DNA from: Sphingopyxis italica
Lineage (GTDB): Bacteria; Pseudomonadota; Alphaproteobacteria; Sphingomonadales; Sphingomonadaceae
Assembly: GCF_011926545.1 (NCBI RefSeq)
Contig: NZ_JAATIT010000001.1
Coordinates: 405,969-469,968, forward strand
Reading direction: 5' to 3'
DNA: 64,000 nt
The position numbers were made by a program, and so were the translations under genes. How positions within the stretch are numbered: position 1 is the first letter of the stretch; the number at the start of each line of letters is the position of its first letter. This document shows, piece after piece, positions 46,537 through 56,285 of the stretch. The notes below the pieces were generated by a model. It did no database searches, was not told the DNA's origin, and worked only from the letters and a program-made list of their open reading frames with translations.

Positions 46537-47742
46537 TCAGTAAATCAGCAAATCCGCGATCTCCTCGCGCCAGCCCGCCTCGTCGGGCAGCGCGAGCGCG
46601 TCGAGATCGCCCGGCGCCGCGCCCGCATCGTCGACCCATAAGCGCAGGCCCGGGCCGCCGTTGATCACGTCGATCGCGAGCACATCGTCGGTATACTCAT
46701 ATTTGAAATCCTTGCCGCGCCAGATCGGATAGTCCGGATAGAGGCTGCGGATCGCCTTGAAGCCCAGCGCCTGCACGCGCCAAGGCTGGAACGCGTCGTC
46801 GTCGTACCACGGCCCGTCGGCGTGGATATGGACGCCGTTATTGAGCTGCCCGACATGCTTGTGAAAGGTCGGCTGGAACCATATATCGCGCAGCTTGCAT
46901 CCGCCGAGCCATTGCGGCGCGAGCCGCTGCATCTCGGCGATCACCGCCTTGGCGTCGATATCCGGGGCGCCGAACAGTTCGAGCGGGCGCGTCGTGCCCC
47001 TGCCCTCGCTCAGCGTCGCGCCTTCGACCATCACCGTGCCAGCATAGGCGCGCGCCATGTTGACGTTCGCGGCGTTGGGGCTCGGGTTGATCCATACCCG
47101 CTCCGTCGGCCAGCCGAAGCCGGGGCCTTCGGGCTCCCACCCCTCCATTTCGATCACGCGATAGTCGACGTCGAGGACGAAGTGGCGGATGAACCAATGC
47201 CCCATCTCGCCCATCGTGAGGCCGTGGCGCATCACCATCGGGCCCGCGCCGACGAAGCTTTCCCATCCTGGCAGAAGCCGCGTGCCCTCGACCGGGCGTC
47301 CCGCCGGGTTGGGCCGGTCGAGCACCCACACCGCCTTGCCATGCTGCGCCGCGGCTTCGAGGATGTAGAGCAGGGTCGTCACATAGGTGTAGATGCGGCA
47401 GCCAAGGTCCTGCAGGTCGACAAGCATCACGTCGAACGTCTGCATCGACTGCCCCGACGGCCGGCGGACTTCGCCATAAAGGCTGAACACCGGCATGCCA
47501 TAGGTCGGATCGGTGAAGTCGGGCGACTCCATCATATTGTCCTGAAGGTCGCCGCGCACGCCATGCTGCGGCCCGAATACCGCGCTGACATGGACCCCGG
47601 CGGCGACGAGCGCGTCGAGACTGTGGGTCAGGTCGGCGGTGACCGAGGCGGGATGCGCGAGCAGCGCGACGCGCTTGCCTTCGAGCGGTTTGCGAAGCGC
47701 CGGGTCGGCGAGCAGGCGGTCGATACCGAAAAGCGTCGTCAT
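46537..47742 (-). CDS. DUF1343 / NamZ-family exo-beta-N-acetylmuramidase
   Basis: 401 residues. Family landmarks: ALLAHPASVTADLTHSLDAL, FGPQHGVRGDLQDNM, LVDLQDLGCRIYTYVTTL, VLDRPNPAG, WINPSPNAANVNMARAYAGT and EGRGTTRPLELFGAP. NamZ enzymes release MurNAc from peptidoglycan fragments during wall recycling. No signal peptide is seen, so it acts in the cytosol. It starts in an ATGA overlap with the DOMON-like gene. Confidence 0.9.
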   Translation of the reverse strand: MTTLFGIDRLLADPALRKPLEGKRVALLAHPASVTADLTHSLDALVAAGVHVSAVFGPQHGVRGDLQDNMMESPDFTDPTYGMPVFSLYGEVRRPSGQSMQTFDVMLVDLQDLGCRIYTYVTTLLYILEAAAQHGKAVWVLDRPNPAGRPVEGTRLLPGWESFVGAGPMVMRHGLTMGEMGHWFIRHFVLDVDYRVIEMEGWEPEGPGFGWPTERVWINPSPNAANVNMARAYAGTVMVEGATLSEGRGTTRPLELFGAPDIDAKAVIAEMQRLAPQWLGGCKLRDIWFQPTFHKHVGQLNNGVHIHADGPWYDDDAFQPWRVQALGFKAIRSLYPDYPIWRGKDFKYEYTDDVLAIDVINGGPGLRLWVDDAGAAPGDLDALALPDEAGWREEIADLLIY

Positions 47743-48287
47743 GCCCGCCCGCGTGCCTCAAGCGTCAGGGCAAAGCAATCGGGATGATGGAAGTCGGGCT
47801 TGCCCGGCGGGTGCGCGAGCGCCCAATAGCTTTTGGTGCCGTCGAGCTCCTCGATCACCGCGGACAGCGCCAGTTTCGCACCGATGTCGGGAAAGATACC
47901 GGGCTCGACGCGCAAGCCATAGCTTTGCTCGCCGCGCTCAGCGACCATTTCCCACGGCGCGAGTTCGTCGGAACGCAGCAGCGAGCGATAATCGTCGAAC
48001 TGATAGCAGGCCCAGCGCCCGTCGGGGCCGTAATTGAATTCGGTATAGTCGGGCTGTCCTTCTTCGGTCAGGAACGCTTCGAAGCAGGTGCTTTCCCACA
48101 GGCCGTCGGTCGCGCTGTCGGCGATGACCAGTTCGCCCTCGCCATGCGGCAGCACAAGATCGGCGATCACGCCGCCCACGATATAGCGCAGCGCGAAACC
48201 GTCCTCGAACGACAGGCTGACCTCGACCGCGACCGTGCGCACGGCTTTGCCCGGCGTATCGGGATGGCAGATCAGCTCCTTGCGCAT
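47739..48287 (-). CDS. DOMON-like domain protein
   Basis: 182 residues. It matches the DOMON-like type of proteobacteria: [60 protein letters not shown] and a C-terminal HPDCFALTL. The fold may bind sugar or heme, but the function is unproved. It precedes namZ with a 4-bp overlap, so a link to cell-wall sugar handling is possible. ATG 48285-48287 is chosen over a TTG three codons upstream. Confidence 0.82.
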   Translation of the reverse strand: MRKELICHPDTPGKAVRTVAVEVSLSFEDGFALRYIVGGVIADLVLPHGEGELVIADSATDGLWESTCFEAFLTEEGQPDYTEFNYGPDGRWACYQFDDYRSLLRSDELAPWEMVAERGEQSYGLRVEPGIFPDIGAKLALSAVIEELDGTKSYWALAHPPGKPDFHHPDCFALTLEARGRA

Positions 48288-48328
48288 GCTATCCAAATAT
48301 CAAACCCCATGTTATGCGCCCGCCCGCT

Positions 48329-49555
48329 ATGACGAACTACAAATCCGACCTGCTGCGCCTGCTCGACGAGCGAGGCTATATCCATCAGACGACCGACGCG
48401 GAAGGGCTCGATGCGCTTGCGGCGAAACAGATCGTCCCCGGATATATCGGTTTCGACGCAACCGCGCCCTCGCTGCACATCGGCAGCCTCGTCCAGATCA
48501 TGATGTTGCGCCGGCTGCAACAGACGGGGCACAAGCCCGTGGTGCTGATGGGCGGCGGAACGACGCGGATTGGCGACCCGACCGGCCGCGACGAAAGCCG
48601 CAAGATGCTGTCCGACGAGGTGATCGCCGCGAACATCGCGTCGATCTTCAGCATCTTCCAGCGGTATCTGACTTTCGGCGACGGCCCGACCGACGCGGTG
48701 ATGGTCGACAATCAGGACTGGCTCGGCCAGCTCGGCTACATCGAGTTGCTTCAGGAGGTCGGCACGCACTTCACGATCAACCGCATGATGACCTTCGATT
48801 CGGTCAAGCTGCGGCTCGAGCGCGAACAGCCGATGACCTTCCTCGAGTTCAACTACATGATTCTCCAGGGCTACGACTTCCGGCACCTGTCGAAGGATAT
48901 GGACGTCCGTCTCCAGATGGGCGGGTCGGACCAGTGGGGCAATATCGTCAACGGTATGGAGCTTGGCCGCCGGATGGACGGTGCCGACCTCTATGGTCTC
49001 ACGACTCCGCTGCTGACCACCGCGGCGGGCGCCAAAATGGGCAAAACTGCCGCGGGCGCGGTGTGGCTTAATCCCGAACAACTGTCCCATTTTGACTATT
49101 GGCAATATTGGCGCAACTGCGACGACCGCGACGTCGGCAAGTTCCTGAAGCTCTTCACCGACCTGCCGCTCGAAGAGATCGCGCGGCTCGAGGCGCTCGA
49201 GGGCGCCGAGATCAACGAGGCGAAGAAGATCCTCGCCAACGAAGCGACCGCGATGTGCCGCGGCGAAGAGGCCGCAAAGACCGCTTCGGACACCGCCGCG
49301 CAAACCTTTGAAAAGGGACAGATTGGCGGCGACCTTCCGCAGGCCGTCGCGCCGGCCGAGGGGATCAGCGTCGTCGATGCGCTGCGCGAACTCGGGTTCG
49401 CAGGCTCGAACAAGGAAGCCCGCCGCAAGCTCGACGAGGGCGCGGTGAAGGTCGACGGCGCGGTCGTTCGCGACCCGCAGCACCGGATCCAGCCCGGCGC
49501 CGACCCCGTTCCGCTCAGCCTCGGGTCAAAAAAACATGGCCTTGTGACCCGGTAA
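48329..49555 (+). CDS. tyrS: tyrosyl-tRNA synthetase
   Basis: 408 residues. Class I signatures: HIGS (about 50-53) and KMGKT (about 236-240, the KMSKS equivalent). The binding block [14 protein letters not shown] and the C-terminal S4 domain ([31 protein letters not shown]) are intact. The start is ATG 48329 (family start MTxYKSDLL); ATG 48314 would add five residues. Its promoter must lie within about 40 bp, overlapping that of the divergent DOMON-like gene. Confidence 0.95.
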   Translation: MTNYKSDLLRLLDERGYIHQTTDAEGLDALAAKQIVPGYIGFDATAPSLHIGSLVQIMMLRRLQQTGHKPVVLMGGGTTRIGDPTGRDESRKMLSDEVIAANIASIFSIFQRYLTFGDGPTDAVMVDNQDWLGQLGYIELLQEVGTHFTINRMMTFDSVKLRLEREQPMTFLEFNYMILQGYDFRHLSKDMDVRLQMGGSDQWGNIVNGMELGRRMDGADLYGLTTPLLTTAAGAKMGKTAAGAVWLNPEQLSHFDYWQYWRNCDDRDVGKFLKLFTDLPLEEIARLEALEGAEINEAKKILANEATAMCRGEEAAKTASDTAAQTFEKGQIGGDLPQAVAPAEGISVVDALRELGFAGSNKEARRKLDEGAVKVDGAVVRDPQHRIQPGADPVPLSLGSKKHGLVTR

Positions 49556-49603
49556 CGCGCACAAACGCATTTACCACTTCTTCAGCAATCGGATGGATCG
49601 TTC

Positions 49604-49972
49604 ATGGCCAAATCAACAAGGTCCACGAATATGCGCAAGATCGACACCAGCAAGGCCCATTATGTCGGCCTCGACCAGCGGATCGCTCCGCGTAGCGACG
49701 TCTATTGCCGTCTCCCCTTCGTCATGCCCGACGGACGGCAGGAAATGTGCACCTGCGTCAACATCAGCGCCGACGGTATGTTGATGCGCTTCGAGCGCGG
49801 GCTGGAGATCGGCGACCTCGTCGTGTTCCGCATGCCGATCATCGGCCGCACCGCCGCGAAAGTCGTCTGGTCGCTCGGCGGCAAGACCGGTGTCCAGTTC
49901 GAAAAATCGATCTCGGTCGAGGATTATCTGCCGATGATCCGCGCGATGGGCGCGCGCGGCGACGTGAACTAA
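49604..49972 (+). CDS. single-domain PilZ protein
   Basis: 122 residues, nearly all a PilZ domain with RIAPR (26-30, RxxxR) and NISADG (53-58, NxSxxG), so c-di-GMP binding is plausible. No output domain is present; such proteins act through partners. It lies 48 bp after tyrS and its stop interlocks with that of convergent recG (4-bp overlap). Confidence 0.88.
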   Translation: MAKSTRSTNMRKIDTSKAHYVGLDQRIAPRSDVYCRLPFVMPDGRQEMCTCVNISADGMLMRFERGLEIGDLVVFRMPIIGRTAAKVVWSLGGKTGVQFEKSISVEDYLPMIRAMGARGDVN

Positions 49973-52035
49973 CCGCTTCTGAGCAGCGGCACTGCCGAAT
50001 CGCGCTCGAACAGATATAGGCAGAGACGCACAGCCTCCGCCCGCGCCCCTTCCATCCCGCCGTCGCGCTCGACGAACAGCCGCGCATCGTCGTGCGCGAC
50101 CGGTAGCAGCCGCACGAGCTGTTCGGGGGTCGCGAGCCGGTAGTCGGCGTCGCCCGACTGCTTGAGCCCGAGCAGTTCGCCGCCGCCGCGCAGTTCCAGA
50201 TCCTTCTCCGCGATCACGAAACCGTCGTTCGTTTCGCGCATCAGCGCCAGCCGCTCGCGCGCGGTTTCGGAGAGAGTCTGCGAACGCAGCAGCAAACACA
50301 CCGACTTCGCGGTCCCGCGCCCGACGCGTCCGCGGAGCTGGTGGAGCTGCGCAAGGCCGAAATTCTCGGCATGTTCGACGATCATCAGGCTGGCGGCGGG
50401 CACGTCGACTCCGACCTCGATCACCGTCGTCGCGACGAGGACACCGATCTCGCCCGCCTGGAAGCGCGCCATGACCTCGTCCTTTTCGGGACCTTTCATC
50501 CGACCATGAACGAGCCCGACCCGGCCGGCGCCCAGTCGTCCGCGCAGCAATGCCGCACGGCCTTCGGCCGCAGCCAGCTCGCTCCCCTCGCTCTCGGCGA
50601 CGAGCGGGCACACCCAATAGGCTTGCGCCCCCGTAGCAAGGTGCCGGTCGAGCCCGCCCACCACCTCGTCGAGCCGGTCGACCGAGACGACGCGCGTGTC
50701 GATCGGTGTGCGTCCCGGCGGCATCTCGTCGATCTGCGACACGTCCATTTCGCCATGGTTGGCAAGCTGCAACGTACGCGGGATCGGGGTCGCGGTCATC
50801 ACCACCAGGTGCGGCGGACGATTGCCCTTCGCGGTCAGCATCAGCCGCTGCGCGACGCCAAAGCGATGCTGTTCGTCGACGACGACGAGCGACAGATCCC
50901 GGTACGCCACCGCCTCCTGAAAGATCGCATGAGTACCGACGAGGATGTCGATACTGCCGTCGGCGAGACCCATCAGCGTCGATTCGCGAATCTTGCCCTT
51001 GTCGCGGCCGGTCAGGATCGCAAGATTGACGGGCAGACCGCCGAGCATGCGTTGCAGCGTCGCAAAATGCTGGCGCGCCAAAATCTCGGTCGGCGCGAGC
51101 AGCGCCGCCTGCGTTCCCGCCTCGACCGCGGCCAGCATCGCGCGCAACGCGACGAGCGTCTTGCCCGACCCGACATCGCCCTGCAGCATGCGCAGCATCG
51201 GCCGGTCCTGCGCCATGTCGCCCGCAATCTCGCGCCCGACGCGCTCCTGCGCACCGGTCAACCCGAACGGCAGCTGAAGCGCATCGGTCAGCCGGCCATC
51301 GCCGACGATCGCCCTGCCCTTGCGCGCCCGAAGTCCTTCGCGGATCAGCATCAGCGCGACCTGGCTCGCAAAAATCTCGTCATAGGCGAGCCGGTCGCGC
51401 GCCGCCTCGTCGCGCGGGCTGGCGTGCGCCCGTTCCATCGCCTCGTTCCATGCAGGCCAGGACCGGCTCGCCAGCAGTGGCGCGTCGATCCATTCGGCCA
51501 GCTCGGGCCGCCGTTCGAGCGCGACTTGCCCCAGCTGCGACAGCCGCGCGTTGGTCAGCCCTTCGGTTAACGGGTAAACCGGTTCATGCTCCGCAATTCC
51601 GGTTTCGTCCCCCGGCTCGACGACCTGATCGGGGTGCACGATCTGGCGCATCTCGCCGTAGAAATCGAGCCGGCCCGACACGCGGCGCTTTTCGCCGAGC
51701 GGGAACAATTTTCGCGCCAGCCCCGACGTTCGCCCGAAATAGACGAGCCGGACATGATCGCCCGCATCGTCGAACGCTTCGACCCCGAACGGCGCGCGCG
51801 GCGATCGACCGGGACGGTAATCCTGTGCGGTGAGCTCGACGATGATCGTCTGTCCGGCCTGCGCCTGATCGAGCCGTTCGACCGGGAAACGCGAAATCAG
51901 ACCCGTCGGCAAATGGAAGAGCACATCGACGACGCGCTCCAGCCCTAGTCGCGTCAGCGGCTTGGCAAGCTGCGGCCCGACGCCTTTCAGGTCGGTCAGC
52001 GCGGCAAAGAGCGGATTGAGTATCTCGGGTCGCAT
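49969..52035 (-). CDS. recG: ATP-dependent DNA helicase RecG
   Basis: 688 residues. An N-terminal OB wedge (DQAQAGQTIIVELTAQDYRP) is followed by superfamily 2 helicase motifs: LQGDVGSGKTLVALRAM (motif I, about 291), VVVDEQHRFG (motif II, about 388), MTATPIPRTL (III) and VATTVIEVGVDVPAA (V). It regresses stalled forks and processes branched DNA. It is transcribed leftward from a start 233 bp away from sdhE; the gap is packed with hairpins. Confidence 0.96.
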   Translation of the reverse strand: MRPEILNPLFAALTDLKGVGPQLAKPLTRLGLERVVDVLFHLPTGLISRFPVERLDQAQAGQTIIVELTAQDYRPGRSPRAPFGVEAFDDAGDHVRLVYFGRTSGLARKLFPLGEKRRVSGRLDFYGEMRQIVHPDQVVEPGDETGIAEHEPVYPLTEGLTNARLSQLGQVALERRPELAEWIDAPLLASRSWPAWNEAMERAHASPRDEAARDRLAYDEIFASQVALMLIREGLRARKGRAIVGDGRLTDALQLPFGLTGAQERVGREIAGDMAQDRPMLRMLQGDVGSGKTLVALRAMLAAVEAGTQAALLAPTEILARQHFATLQRMLGGLPVNLAILTGRDKGKIRESTLMGLADGSIDILVGTHAIFQEAVAYRDLSLVVVDEQHRFGVAQRLMLTAKGNRPPHLVVMTATPIPRTLQLANHGEMDVSQIDEMPPGRTPIDTRVVSVDRLDEVVGGLDRHLATGAQAYWVCPLVAESEGSELAAAEGRAALLRGRLGAGRVGLVHGRMKGPEKDEVMARFQAGEIGVLVATTVIEVGVDVPAASLMIVEHAENFGLAQLHQLRGRVGRGTAKSVCLLLRSQTLSETARERLALMRETNDGFVIAEKDLELRGGGELLGLKQSGDADYRLATPEQLVRLLPVAHDDARLFVERDGGMEGARAEAVRLCLYLFERDSAVPLLRSG

Positions 52036-52076
52036 CGGTGATCTCGTCTAGCGCGGACGGCACGAACTTGCACCTC

Positions 52077-52255
52077 CCCTCTCCCCTTGCGGGAGAGGGC
52101 AGCGAGAATTACGAGCTTGCTCGTTAGTCGCAGCGGGTGAGGGGTTGCGCTTGCAAAGCAAGCGCGTGCTCGCCATGCGAGCACTCACCCTCATCCAACT
52201 TCGCCTAGCCGCAAAGCGGCAAGGCTTCGTATCCTTCTCCCGTCAAGGGAGAAGG
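52077..52255. repeat. multi-hairpin structured repeat between recG and sdhE
   Basis: Successive perfect hairpins: CCCTCTCCC/GGGAGAGGG (52077-52099), CGAGC/GCTCG (52112-52123), a closing arm GGGTGAG/CTCACCC (52135-52141 with 52184-52190) that encloses GCGCTTGC/GCAAGCGC (52147-52165) and GTGCTCGC/GCGAGCAC (52166-52184), then CCTTCTCCC/GGGAGAAGG (52233-52255). The enclosed pair forms a three-way junction. Arms do not resemble tRNA. Confidence 0.75.
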
Positions 52256-52268
52256 GAAAGAGAAACAG

Positions 52269-52529
52269 ATGCAAGACCGCCTCAAACGCCTGAAATTCCG
52301 CGCATGGCATCGCGGCACGCGCGAGGCCGATTATATGATCGGCGGCTTTTTCGATCGCTATTCCAGTGAATGGGGCGAAGCGGAACTCGGCTGGTACGAA
52401 GCCGTTGTCGAGGAAGATGACGTCGACATCATGGCCTGGGCACTCGGCACCGGCCAGCCGCCCGCGCATCTGGATCGACCGGAGATGATCGCAGCGATGC
52501 GCCGACTGGATTATATTCCGCTGCCATGA
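52269..52529 (+). CDS. sdhE: succinate dehydrogenase FAD assembly factor SdhE
   Basis: 86 residues. The DUF339/SdhE motif is KFRAWHRGTREADYMIGGFF, with the RGxxE core, and the rest is the five-helix fold (ELGWYEAVVEEDDVDIMAWA). It promotes covalent flavinylation of SdhA. GGGAAAGAG precedes the ATG. The 266-bp element starts 3 bp past its stop; mfd follows on the same strand, so the element splits an sdhE-mfd pair. Confidence 0.92.
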   Translation: MQDRLKRLKFRAWHRGTREADYMIGGFFDRYSSEWGEAELGWYEAVVEEDDVDIMAWALGTGQPPAHLDRPEMIAAMRRLDYIPLP

Positions 52530-52531
52530 TC

Positions 52532-52797
52532 AGGGTCAGAATCCATCAAATACACGTTCGAGGTTTGAAGCAATTTTGTTCAGTGCGAGGCGGCCAGCGC
52601 AGGAAATATGTCGATATTTCCCAGCTTGCCAACGAAGCAATGGACAAAATTGGTCAAATCCCGAAGGGACGTCAAAATGGCTTCGATCTCGGGCCAAAGT
52701 CCCCTTGGCAACAGAACCACTGTTCCCGGCGGGTCCTTTGGCCCGATATCTTCGCCATTTTGACGCCTCGGACGTGCATTTGATGGATTCTGACCCT
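52532..52797. mobile_element. 266-bp MITE-like element, copy 2 (opposite orientation to copy 1)
   Basis: Terminal inverted repeats start AGGGTCAGAATCCATCAAAT; only one mismatch over about 24 bp. Central pairing is GGGCCAAAG (52691-52699) with CTTTGGCCC (52736-52744) and AACAG/CTGTT inside (52710-52724). Length equals copy 1 exactly. Its last base (52797) is the first base of the mfd TTG start codon. No transposase is present. Confidence 0.85.
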
Positions 52798-55700
52798 TGA
52801 CCGCCGCCGATATTTTCGCCGCCATCGCGTCGGCGCCCACGCCGCTGACGCTGGCGCGCGCGGCCGACGGCTTCCTGCCGCTGCTCCTCGCCGATCTGGC
52901 GCGCGCCAGCGACAAAAGACTCGTCTATGTCGCGACCGACGATGCGGCGATGCAGGCGATTGCCGACGCGGCGCCATTCTTCGCGCCCGACCTCACCGTT
53001 CATCGTTTCCCCGCATGGGACTGCCTGCCGTATGACCGCGCGGGGCCGTCGATGCGCGTCAGCGCCGACCGGCTTGCGACGCTCTCGGCGCTGCAGCTTC
53101 CCCCCAAACGCGGCGAGCTGGTTCTCACGACCGTCGCCGCGATCACCCAGCGCACCCTCACGCCCTTCCGCATCCGCCAGCTCGCGACGACGCTCGCGGC
53201 GGGGCAGCGGATCGACCGCGACGCGCTCGCCGAGCTGCTCGTCGCGAACGGGTTCAGCCGCGTCGATACCGTCGCCGACCAAGGCGAGTTTGCTGTGCGC
53301 GGCGGCATCCTCGACCTGTTTCCCGCCGGCGAGGAAACCGGGCTGCGCGTCGATTTCTTCGGCGACGAGATCGAGAGCATCCGCCGCTTCGATCCCGCCG
53401 ACCAGCGCAGCCTTGGCCCAGCCAAGGCCTTGCAACTGCTCCCCGCCAGCGAAACCCTGCTCGACGAAGCGACGATCAAGCGTTTCCGCTTGGCCTATCG
53501 CGACCTGTTCGGCGGCCAGTCGACCGGCGATCCGCTCTATCAGGCGGTGAGCGACGGGCGGCGGCAGGCGGGCATGGACCATTGGCTGCCGCTGTTCGAG
53601 GAACGGCTGGCGACGCTGTTCGACCATATCGATCCGGCGACCCCGGTGCTGCGCGGCCACCGCACCGAGGCGACCGCCGAGACGCGCTTTGCCGCGATCG
53701 CCGACTATCATGCAAACCGCGTCGCCGCCGAACGCGAATCGCCCGGCAGCTATCGCCCGCTCGCGCCCGAGACGCTGTACCTGGCGGAGGATGAGTGGGC
53801 CGGAGCGGCCAAAGCGCGCCCGATCCATATCGTCACGCCTTTCGACGTTCCTCCGGCCGCAACGGTGGTCGATCTCGAAACCTTCGCCGCACGCGATTTC
53901 ACTCCCGAACGCACTGCCGATCTCAACGTCTACGACAAGGTCGCCGACCATCTATCGGACGAGCGCCGCAAGGGCCGGCGCACGATCATCGCCAGCTATT
54001 CGGGCGGCGCGCGCGAACGCCTGTCGGGGCTGCTCCGCGATCATGGCGTTACGTCGCTCGCGCCCGCCGACAGCTGGCAGGATGCGCTCGGTACCGCCTC
54101 AGCCGATGCCGGAGGCGCAACCGCGATGGTCGTCCTGCCGCTCGACCACGGCTTCGCCTCCGACGCGATCAGCCTGCTCACCGAACAGGATATCCTCGGC
54201 GAGCGCCTCGTCCGGCGGCAGAAGCGCCGCAAGAGCGCCGACGCCTTCCTCGCCGAACTTGCAACGCTCAGCGTCGGCGACCTCGTCGTCCACCTCGATC
54301 ACGGCATCGGCCGTTATGAGGGGCTGACCCAGATCCCCGTCGGCAGCAGCCCGCACGACTGCGTCGCGCTGACTTACGCCGGCGGCGACAAGCTTTATGT
54401 CCCCGTCGAAAATCTCGACGTCCTCTCACGCTATGGCGGCGAAAGCGACGGCGTCGCACTCGACCGGCTCGGCGGCGAAGCGTGGCAGCGGCGCAAGGCG
54501 CGGATGAAGGAGCGCATCCGCGAGATCGCGGGCGAATTGCTCGCGACCGCGGCGCAGCGCGCCTTGCGCTCGGGCGAATTGCTCGCGCAGGATGCCGCCT
54601 ATCCGGCCTTCGCCGACCGCTTCCCCTATCAGGAAACCGACGATCAGGACCGCGCGATCGGCGACGTGCTCGCCGATATGGCCTCAGGGCGCCCGATGGA
54701 CCGGCTCGTCTGCGGCGACGTCGGTTTCGGCAAGACCGAGGTCGCGCTGCGCGCGGCTTTCGTCGCCGCGATGGCGGGGGTGCAGGTCGCGCTCGTCTGT
54801 CCGACCACGCTGCTCGCGCGTCAGCATTACACCAATTTCGTCGAACGCTTCAAAGGCTTCCCAGTCAACATCGGCCGCCTGTCGCGCCTCGTCCCCGCTG
54901 GCGAAGCGCAGAAGACGCGCGACGGTCTCGCCAGCGGCCAGATCGACATCGTCGTCGGCACCCATGCCGTCATCGCGAAATCGGTCGAATTCAAAAACCT
55001 CGGCCTCGTCATCGTCGATGAGGAACAGCGGTTCGGCGTCGTCCACAAGGAGCGGCTGAAGCAGCTCAAGACCGACGTCCATGTGCTGACGCTGACTGCC
55101 ACGCCGATCCCGCGCACGCTGCAGATGGCGATGTCGGGGCTACGCGAGCTCAGCGTGATCCAGACGCCGCCTGTCGACCGCCTCGCGGTCCGCACTTACG
55201 TGGCACCGTGGGATCCCGTGGTGATCCGCGAGGCGCTGCTCCGCGAACATGATCGCGGCGGGCAGAGCTTCTTCGTCACTCCACGCATCAAGGATCTGCC
55301 CGATATCGAGGAATTCCTGCGCACGCGGGTGCCCGAGGTTAAATATGTCGTCGCGCACGGCCAGATGGCGCCGGGCGAGGTCGAGGAGCGGATGAGCGCC
55401 TTTTACGACCGCAAATATGACGTGCTCGTCTCGACGACGATCGTCGAAAGCGGGCTCGACATTCCGAGCGCGAATACGCTGATCGTCCACCGCGCCGACC
55501 GCTTCGGCCTCGCGCAGCTTTACCAGCTCCGCGGCCGGGTCGGGCGGTCGAAGACGCGCGCCTATGCTTACCTCACGACGCCCGACACCGGCGGGATCAC
55601 CGATACGGCGGAGAAGCGGCTCAAGCTGCTCGGCGATCTCGACACGCTGGGCGCGGGCTTCCAGCTCGCGAGCCACGACCTCGACATTCGCGGCGCGGGC

Positions 55701-56285
55701 AACCTCGTCGGCGACGAGCAGTCGGGGCATATCCGCGAGGTCGGCTTCGAACTTTATCAGTCGATGCTCGAGGAGGCGATCCTCGTCGCCAAGGCCGAGG
55801 GAATGGGCGCCGCGCCGCCGCGCGAAGCCTTGTCGCCGGTCATCACCGTCGACGCGCCGATCCTCATCCCCGAGGATTATGTCCCCGACCTGCCGCTGCG
55901 CATGGCGCTGTATCGCCGCCTCAACGACGCCGACGACCGCCCGGCGCTCGACGCCTTCGCCGCCGAGATGATCGACCGCTTCGGCCCGCTGCCGCCCGAA
56001 ACCGCGAACCTCGTCCAGCTGATGGAGATCAAGGCAAACGCCAAGCTCGCGGGCATAGCGAAGCTCGACGTCGGCACCAAGGGCGCGCTCGTCAGCTTCC
56101 ACGGCGATGCGTTCGCCAACGTCCCCGGCCTCATCGCCTATGTCGAGCGGCTGAAAGGCCGCGCGCGCATCCGCCCCGATAATAAATTGTCGATCAGCGG
56201 CGACTGGGTCAGCACGGGCGCCCGCCTCAACGGCGCGCTGCAACTATCGAAAGGTCTGGGGAAGCTGGCGCGGCAGAAGAGTTGA
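52797..56285 (+). CDS. mfd: transcription-repair coupling factor Mfd
   Basis: 1162 residues. UvrB-like N-terminal region (WDCLPYDRAGPSMRVSADRL), RNA-polymerase-interacting CarD-like domain (about 483-560, GDLVVHLDHGIGRYEGLTQI), SF2 helicase with GDVGFGKTEVALRAAF (about 638), VDEEQRFG (about 740) and LTATPIPRTLQMAMSG, then a C-terminal inhibitory domain. It removes stalled RNA polymerase and recruits UvrA. The only start before an in-frame stop (TGA 52791-52793) is TTG 52797. That TTG abuts, and takes its first T from, the mobile-like element, and no good Shine-Dalgarno precedes it. Confidence 0.93.
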   Translation: MTAADIFAAIASAPTPLTLARAADGFLPLLLADLARASDKRLVYVATDDAAMQAIADAAPFFAPDLTVHRFPAWDCLPYDRAGPSMRVSADRLATLSALQLPPKRGELVLTTVAAITQRTLTPFRIRQLATTLAAGQRIDRDALAELLVANGFSRVDTVADQGEFAVRGGILDLFPAGEETGLRVDFFGDEIESIRRFDPADQRSLGPAKALQLLPASETLLDEATIKRFRLAYRDLFGGQSTGDPLYQAVSDGRRQAGMDHWLPLFEERLATLFDHIDPATPVLRGHRTEATAETRFAAIADYHANRVAAERESPGSYRPLAPETLYLAEDEWAGAAKARPIHIVTPFDVPPAATVVDLETFAARDFTPERTADLNVYDKVADHLSDERRKGRRTIIASYSGGARERLSGLLRDHGVTSLAPADSWQDALGTASADAGGATAMVVLPLDHGFASDAISLLTEQDILGERLVRRQKRRKSADAFLAELATLSVGDLVVHLDHGIGRYEGLTQIPVGSSPHDCVALTYAGGDKLYVPVENLDVLSRYGGESDGVALDRLGGEAWQRRKARMKERIREIAGELLATAAQRALRSGELLAQDAAYPAFADRFPYQETDDQDRAIGDVLADMASGRPMDRLVCGDVGFGKTEVALRAAFVAAMAGVQVALVCPTTLLARQHYTNFVERFKGFPVNIGRLSRLVPAGEAQKTRDGLASGQIDIVVGTHAVIAKSVEFKNLGLVIVDEEQRFGVVHKERLKQLKTDVHVLTLTATPIPRTLQMAMSGLRELSVIQTPPVDRLAVRTYVAPWDPVVIREALLREHDRGGQSFFVTPRIKDLPDIEEFLRTRVPEVKYVVAHGQMAPGEVEERMSAFYDRKYDVLVSTTIVESGLDIPSANTLIVHRADRFGLAQLYQLRGRVGRSKTRAYAYLTTPDTGGITDTAEKRLKLLGDLDTLGAGFQLASHDLDIRGAGNLVGDEQSGHIREVGFELYQSMLEEAILVAKAEGMGAAPPREALSPVITVDAPILIPEDYVPDLPLRMALYRRLNDADDRPALDAFAAEMIDRFGPLPPETANLVQLMEIKANAKLAGIAKLDVGTKGALVSFHGDAFANVPGLIAYVERLKGRARIRPDNKLSISGDWVSTGARLNGALQLSKGLGKLARQKS

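Noticed and set aside
52077-52255. CRISPR-like array
   Set aside because: The repeats are hairpins of different sequence with no regular direct repeat or unique spacers, and no cas genes are present.
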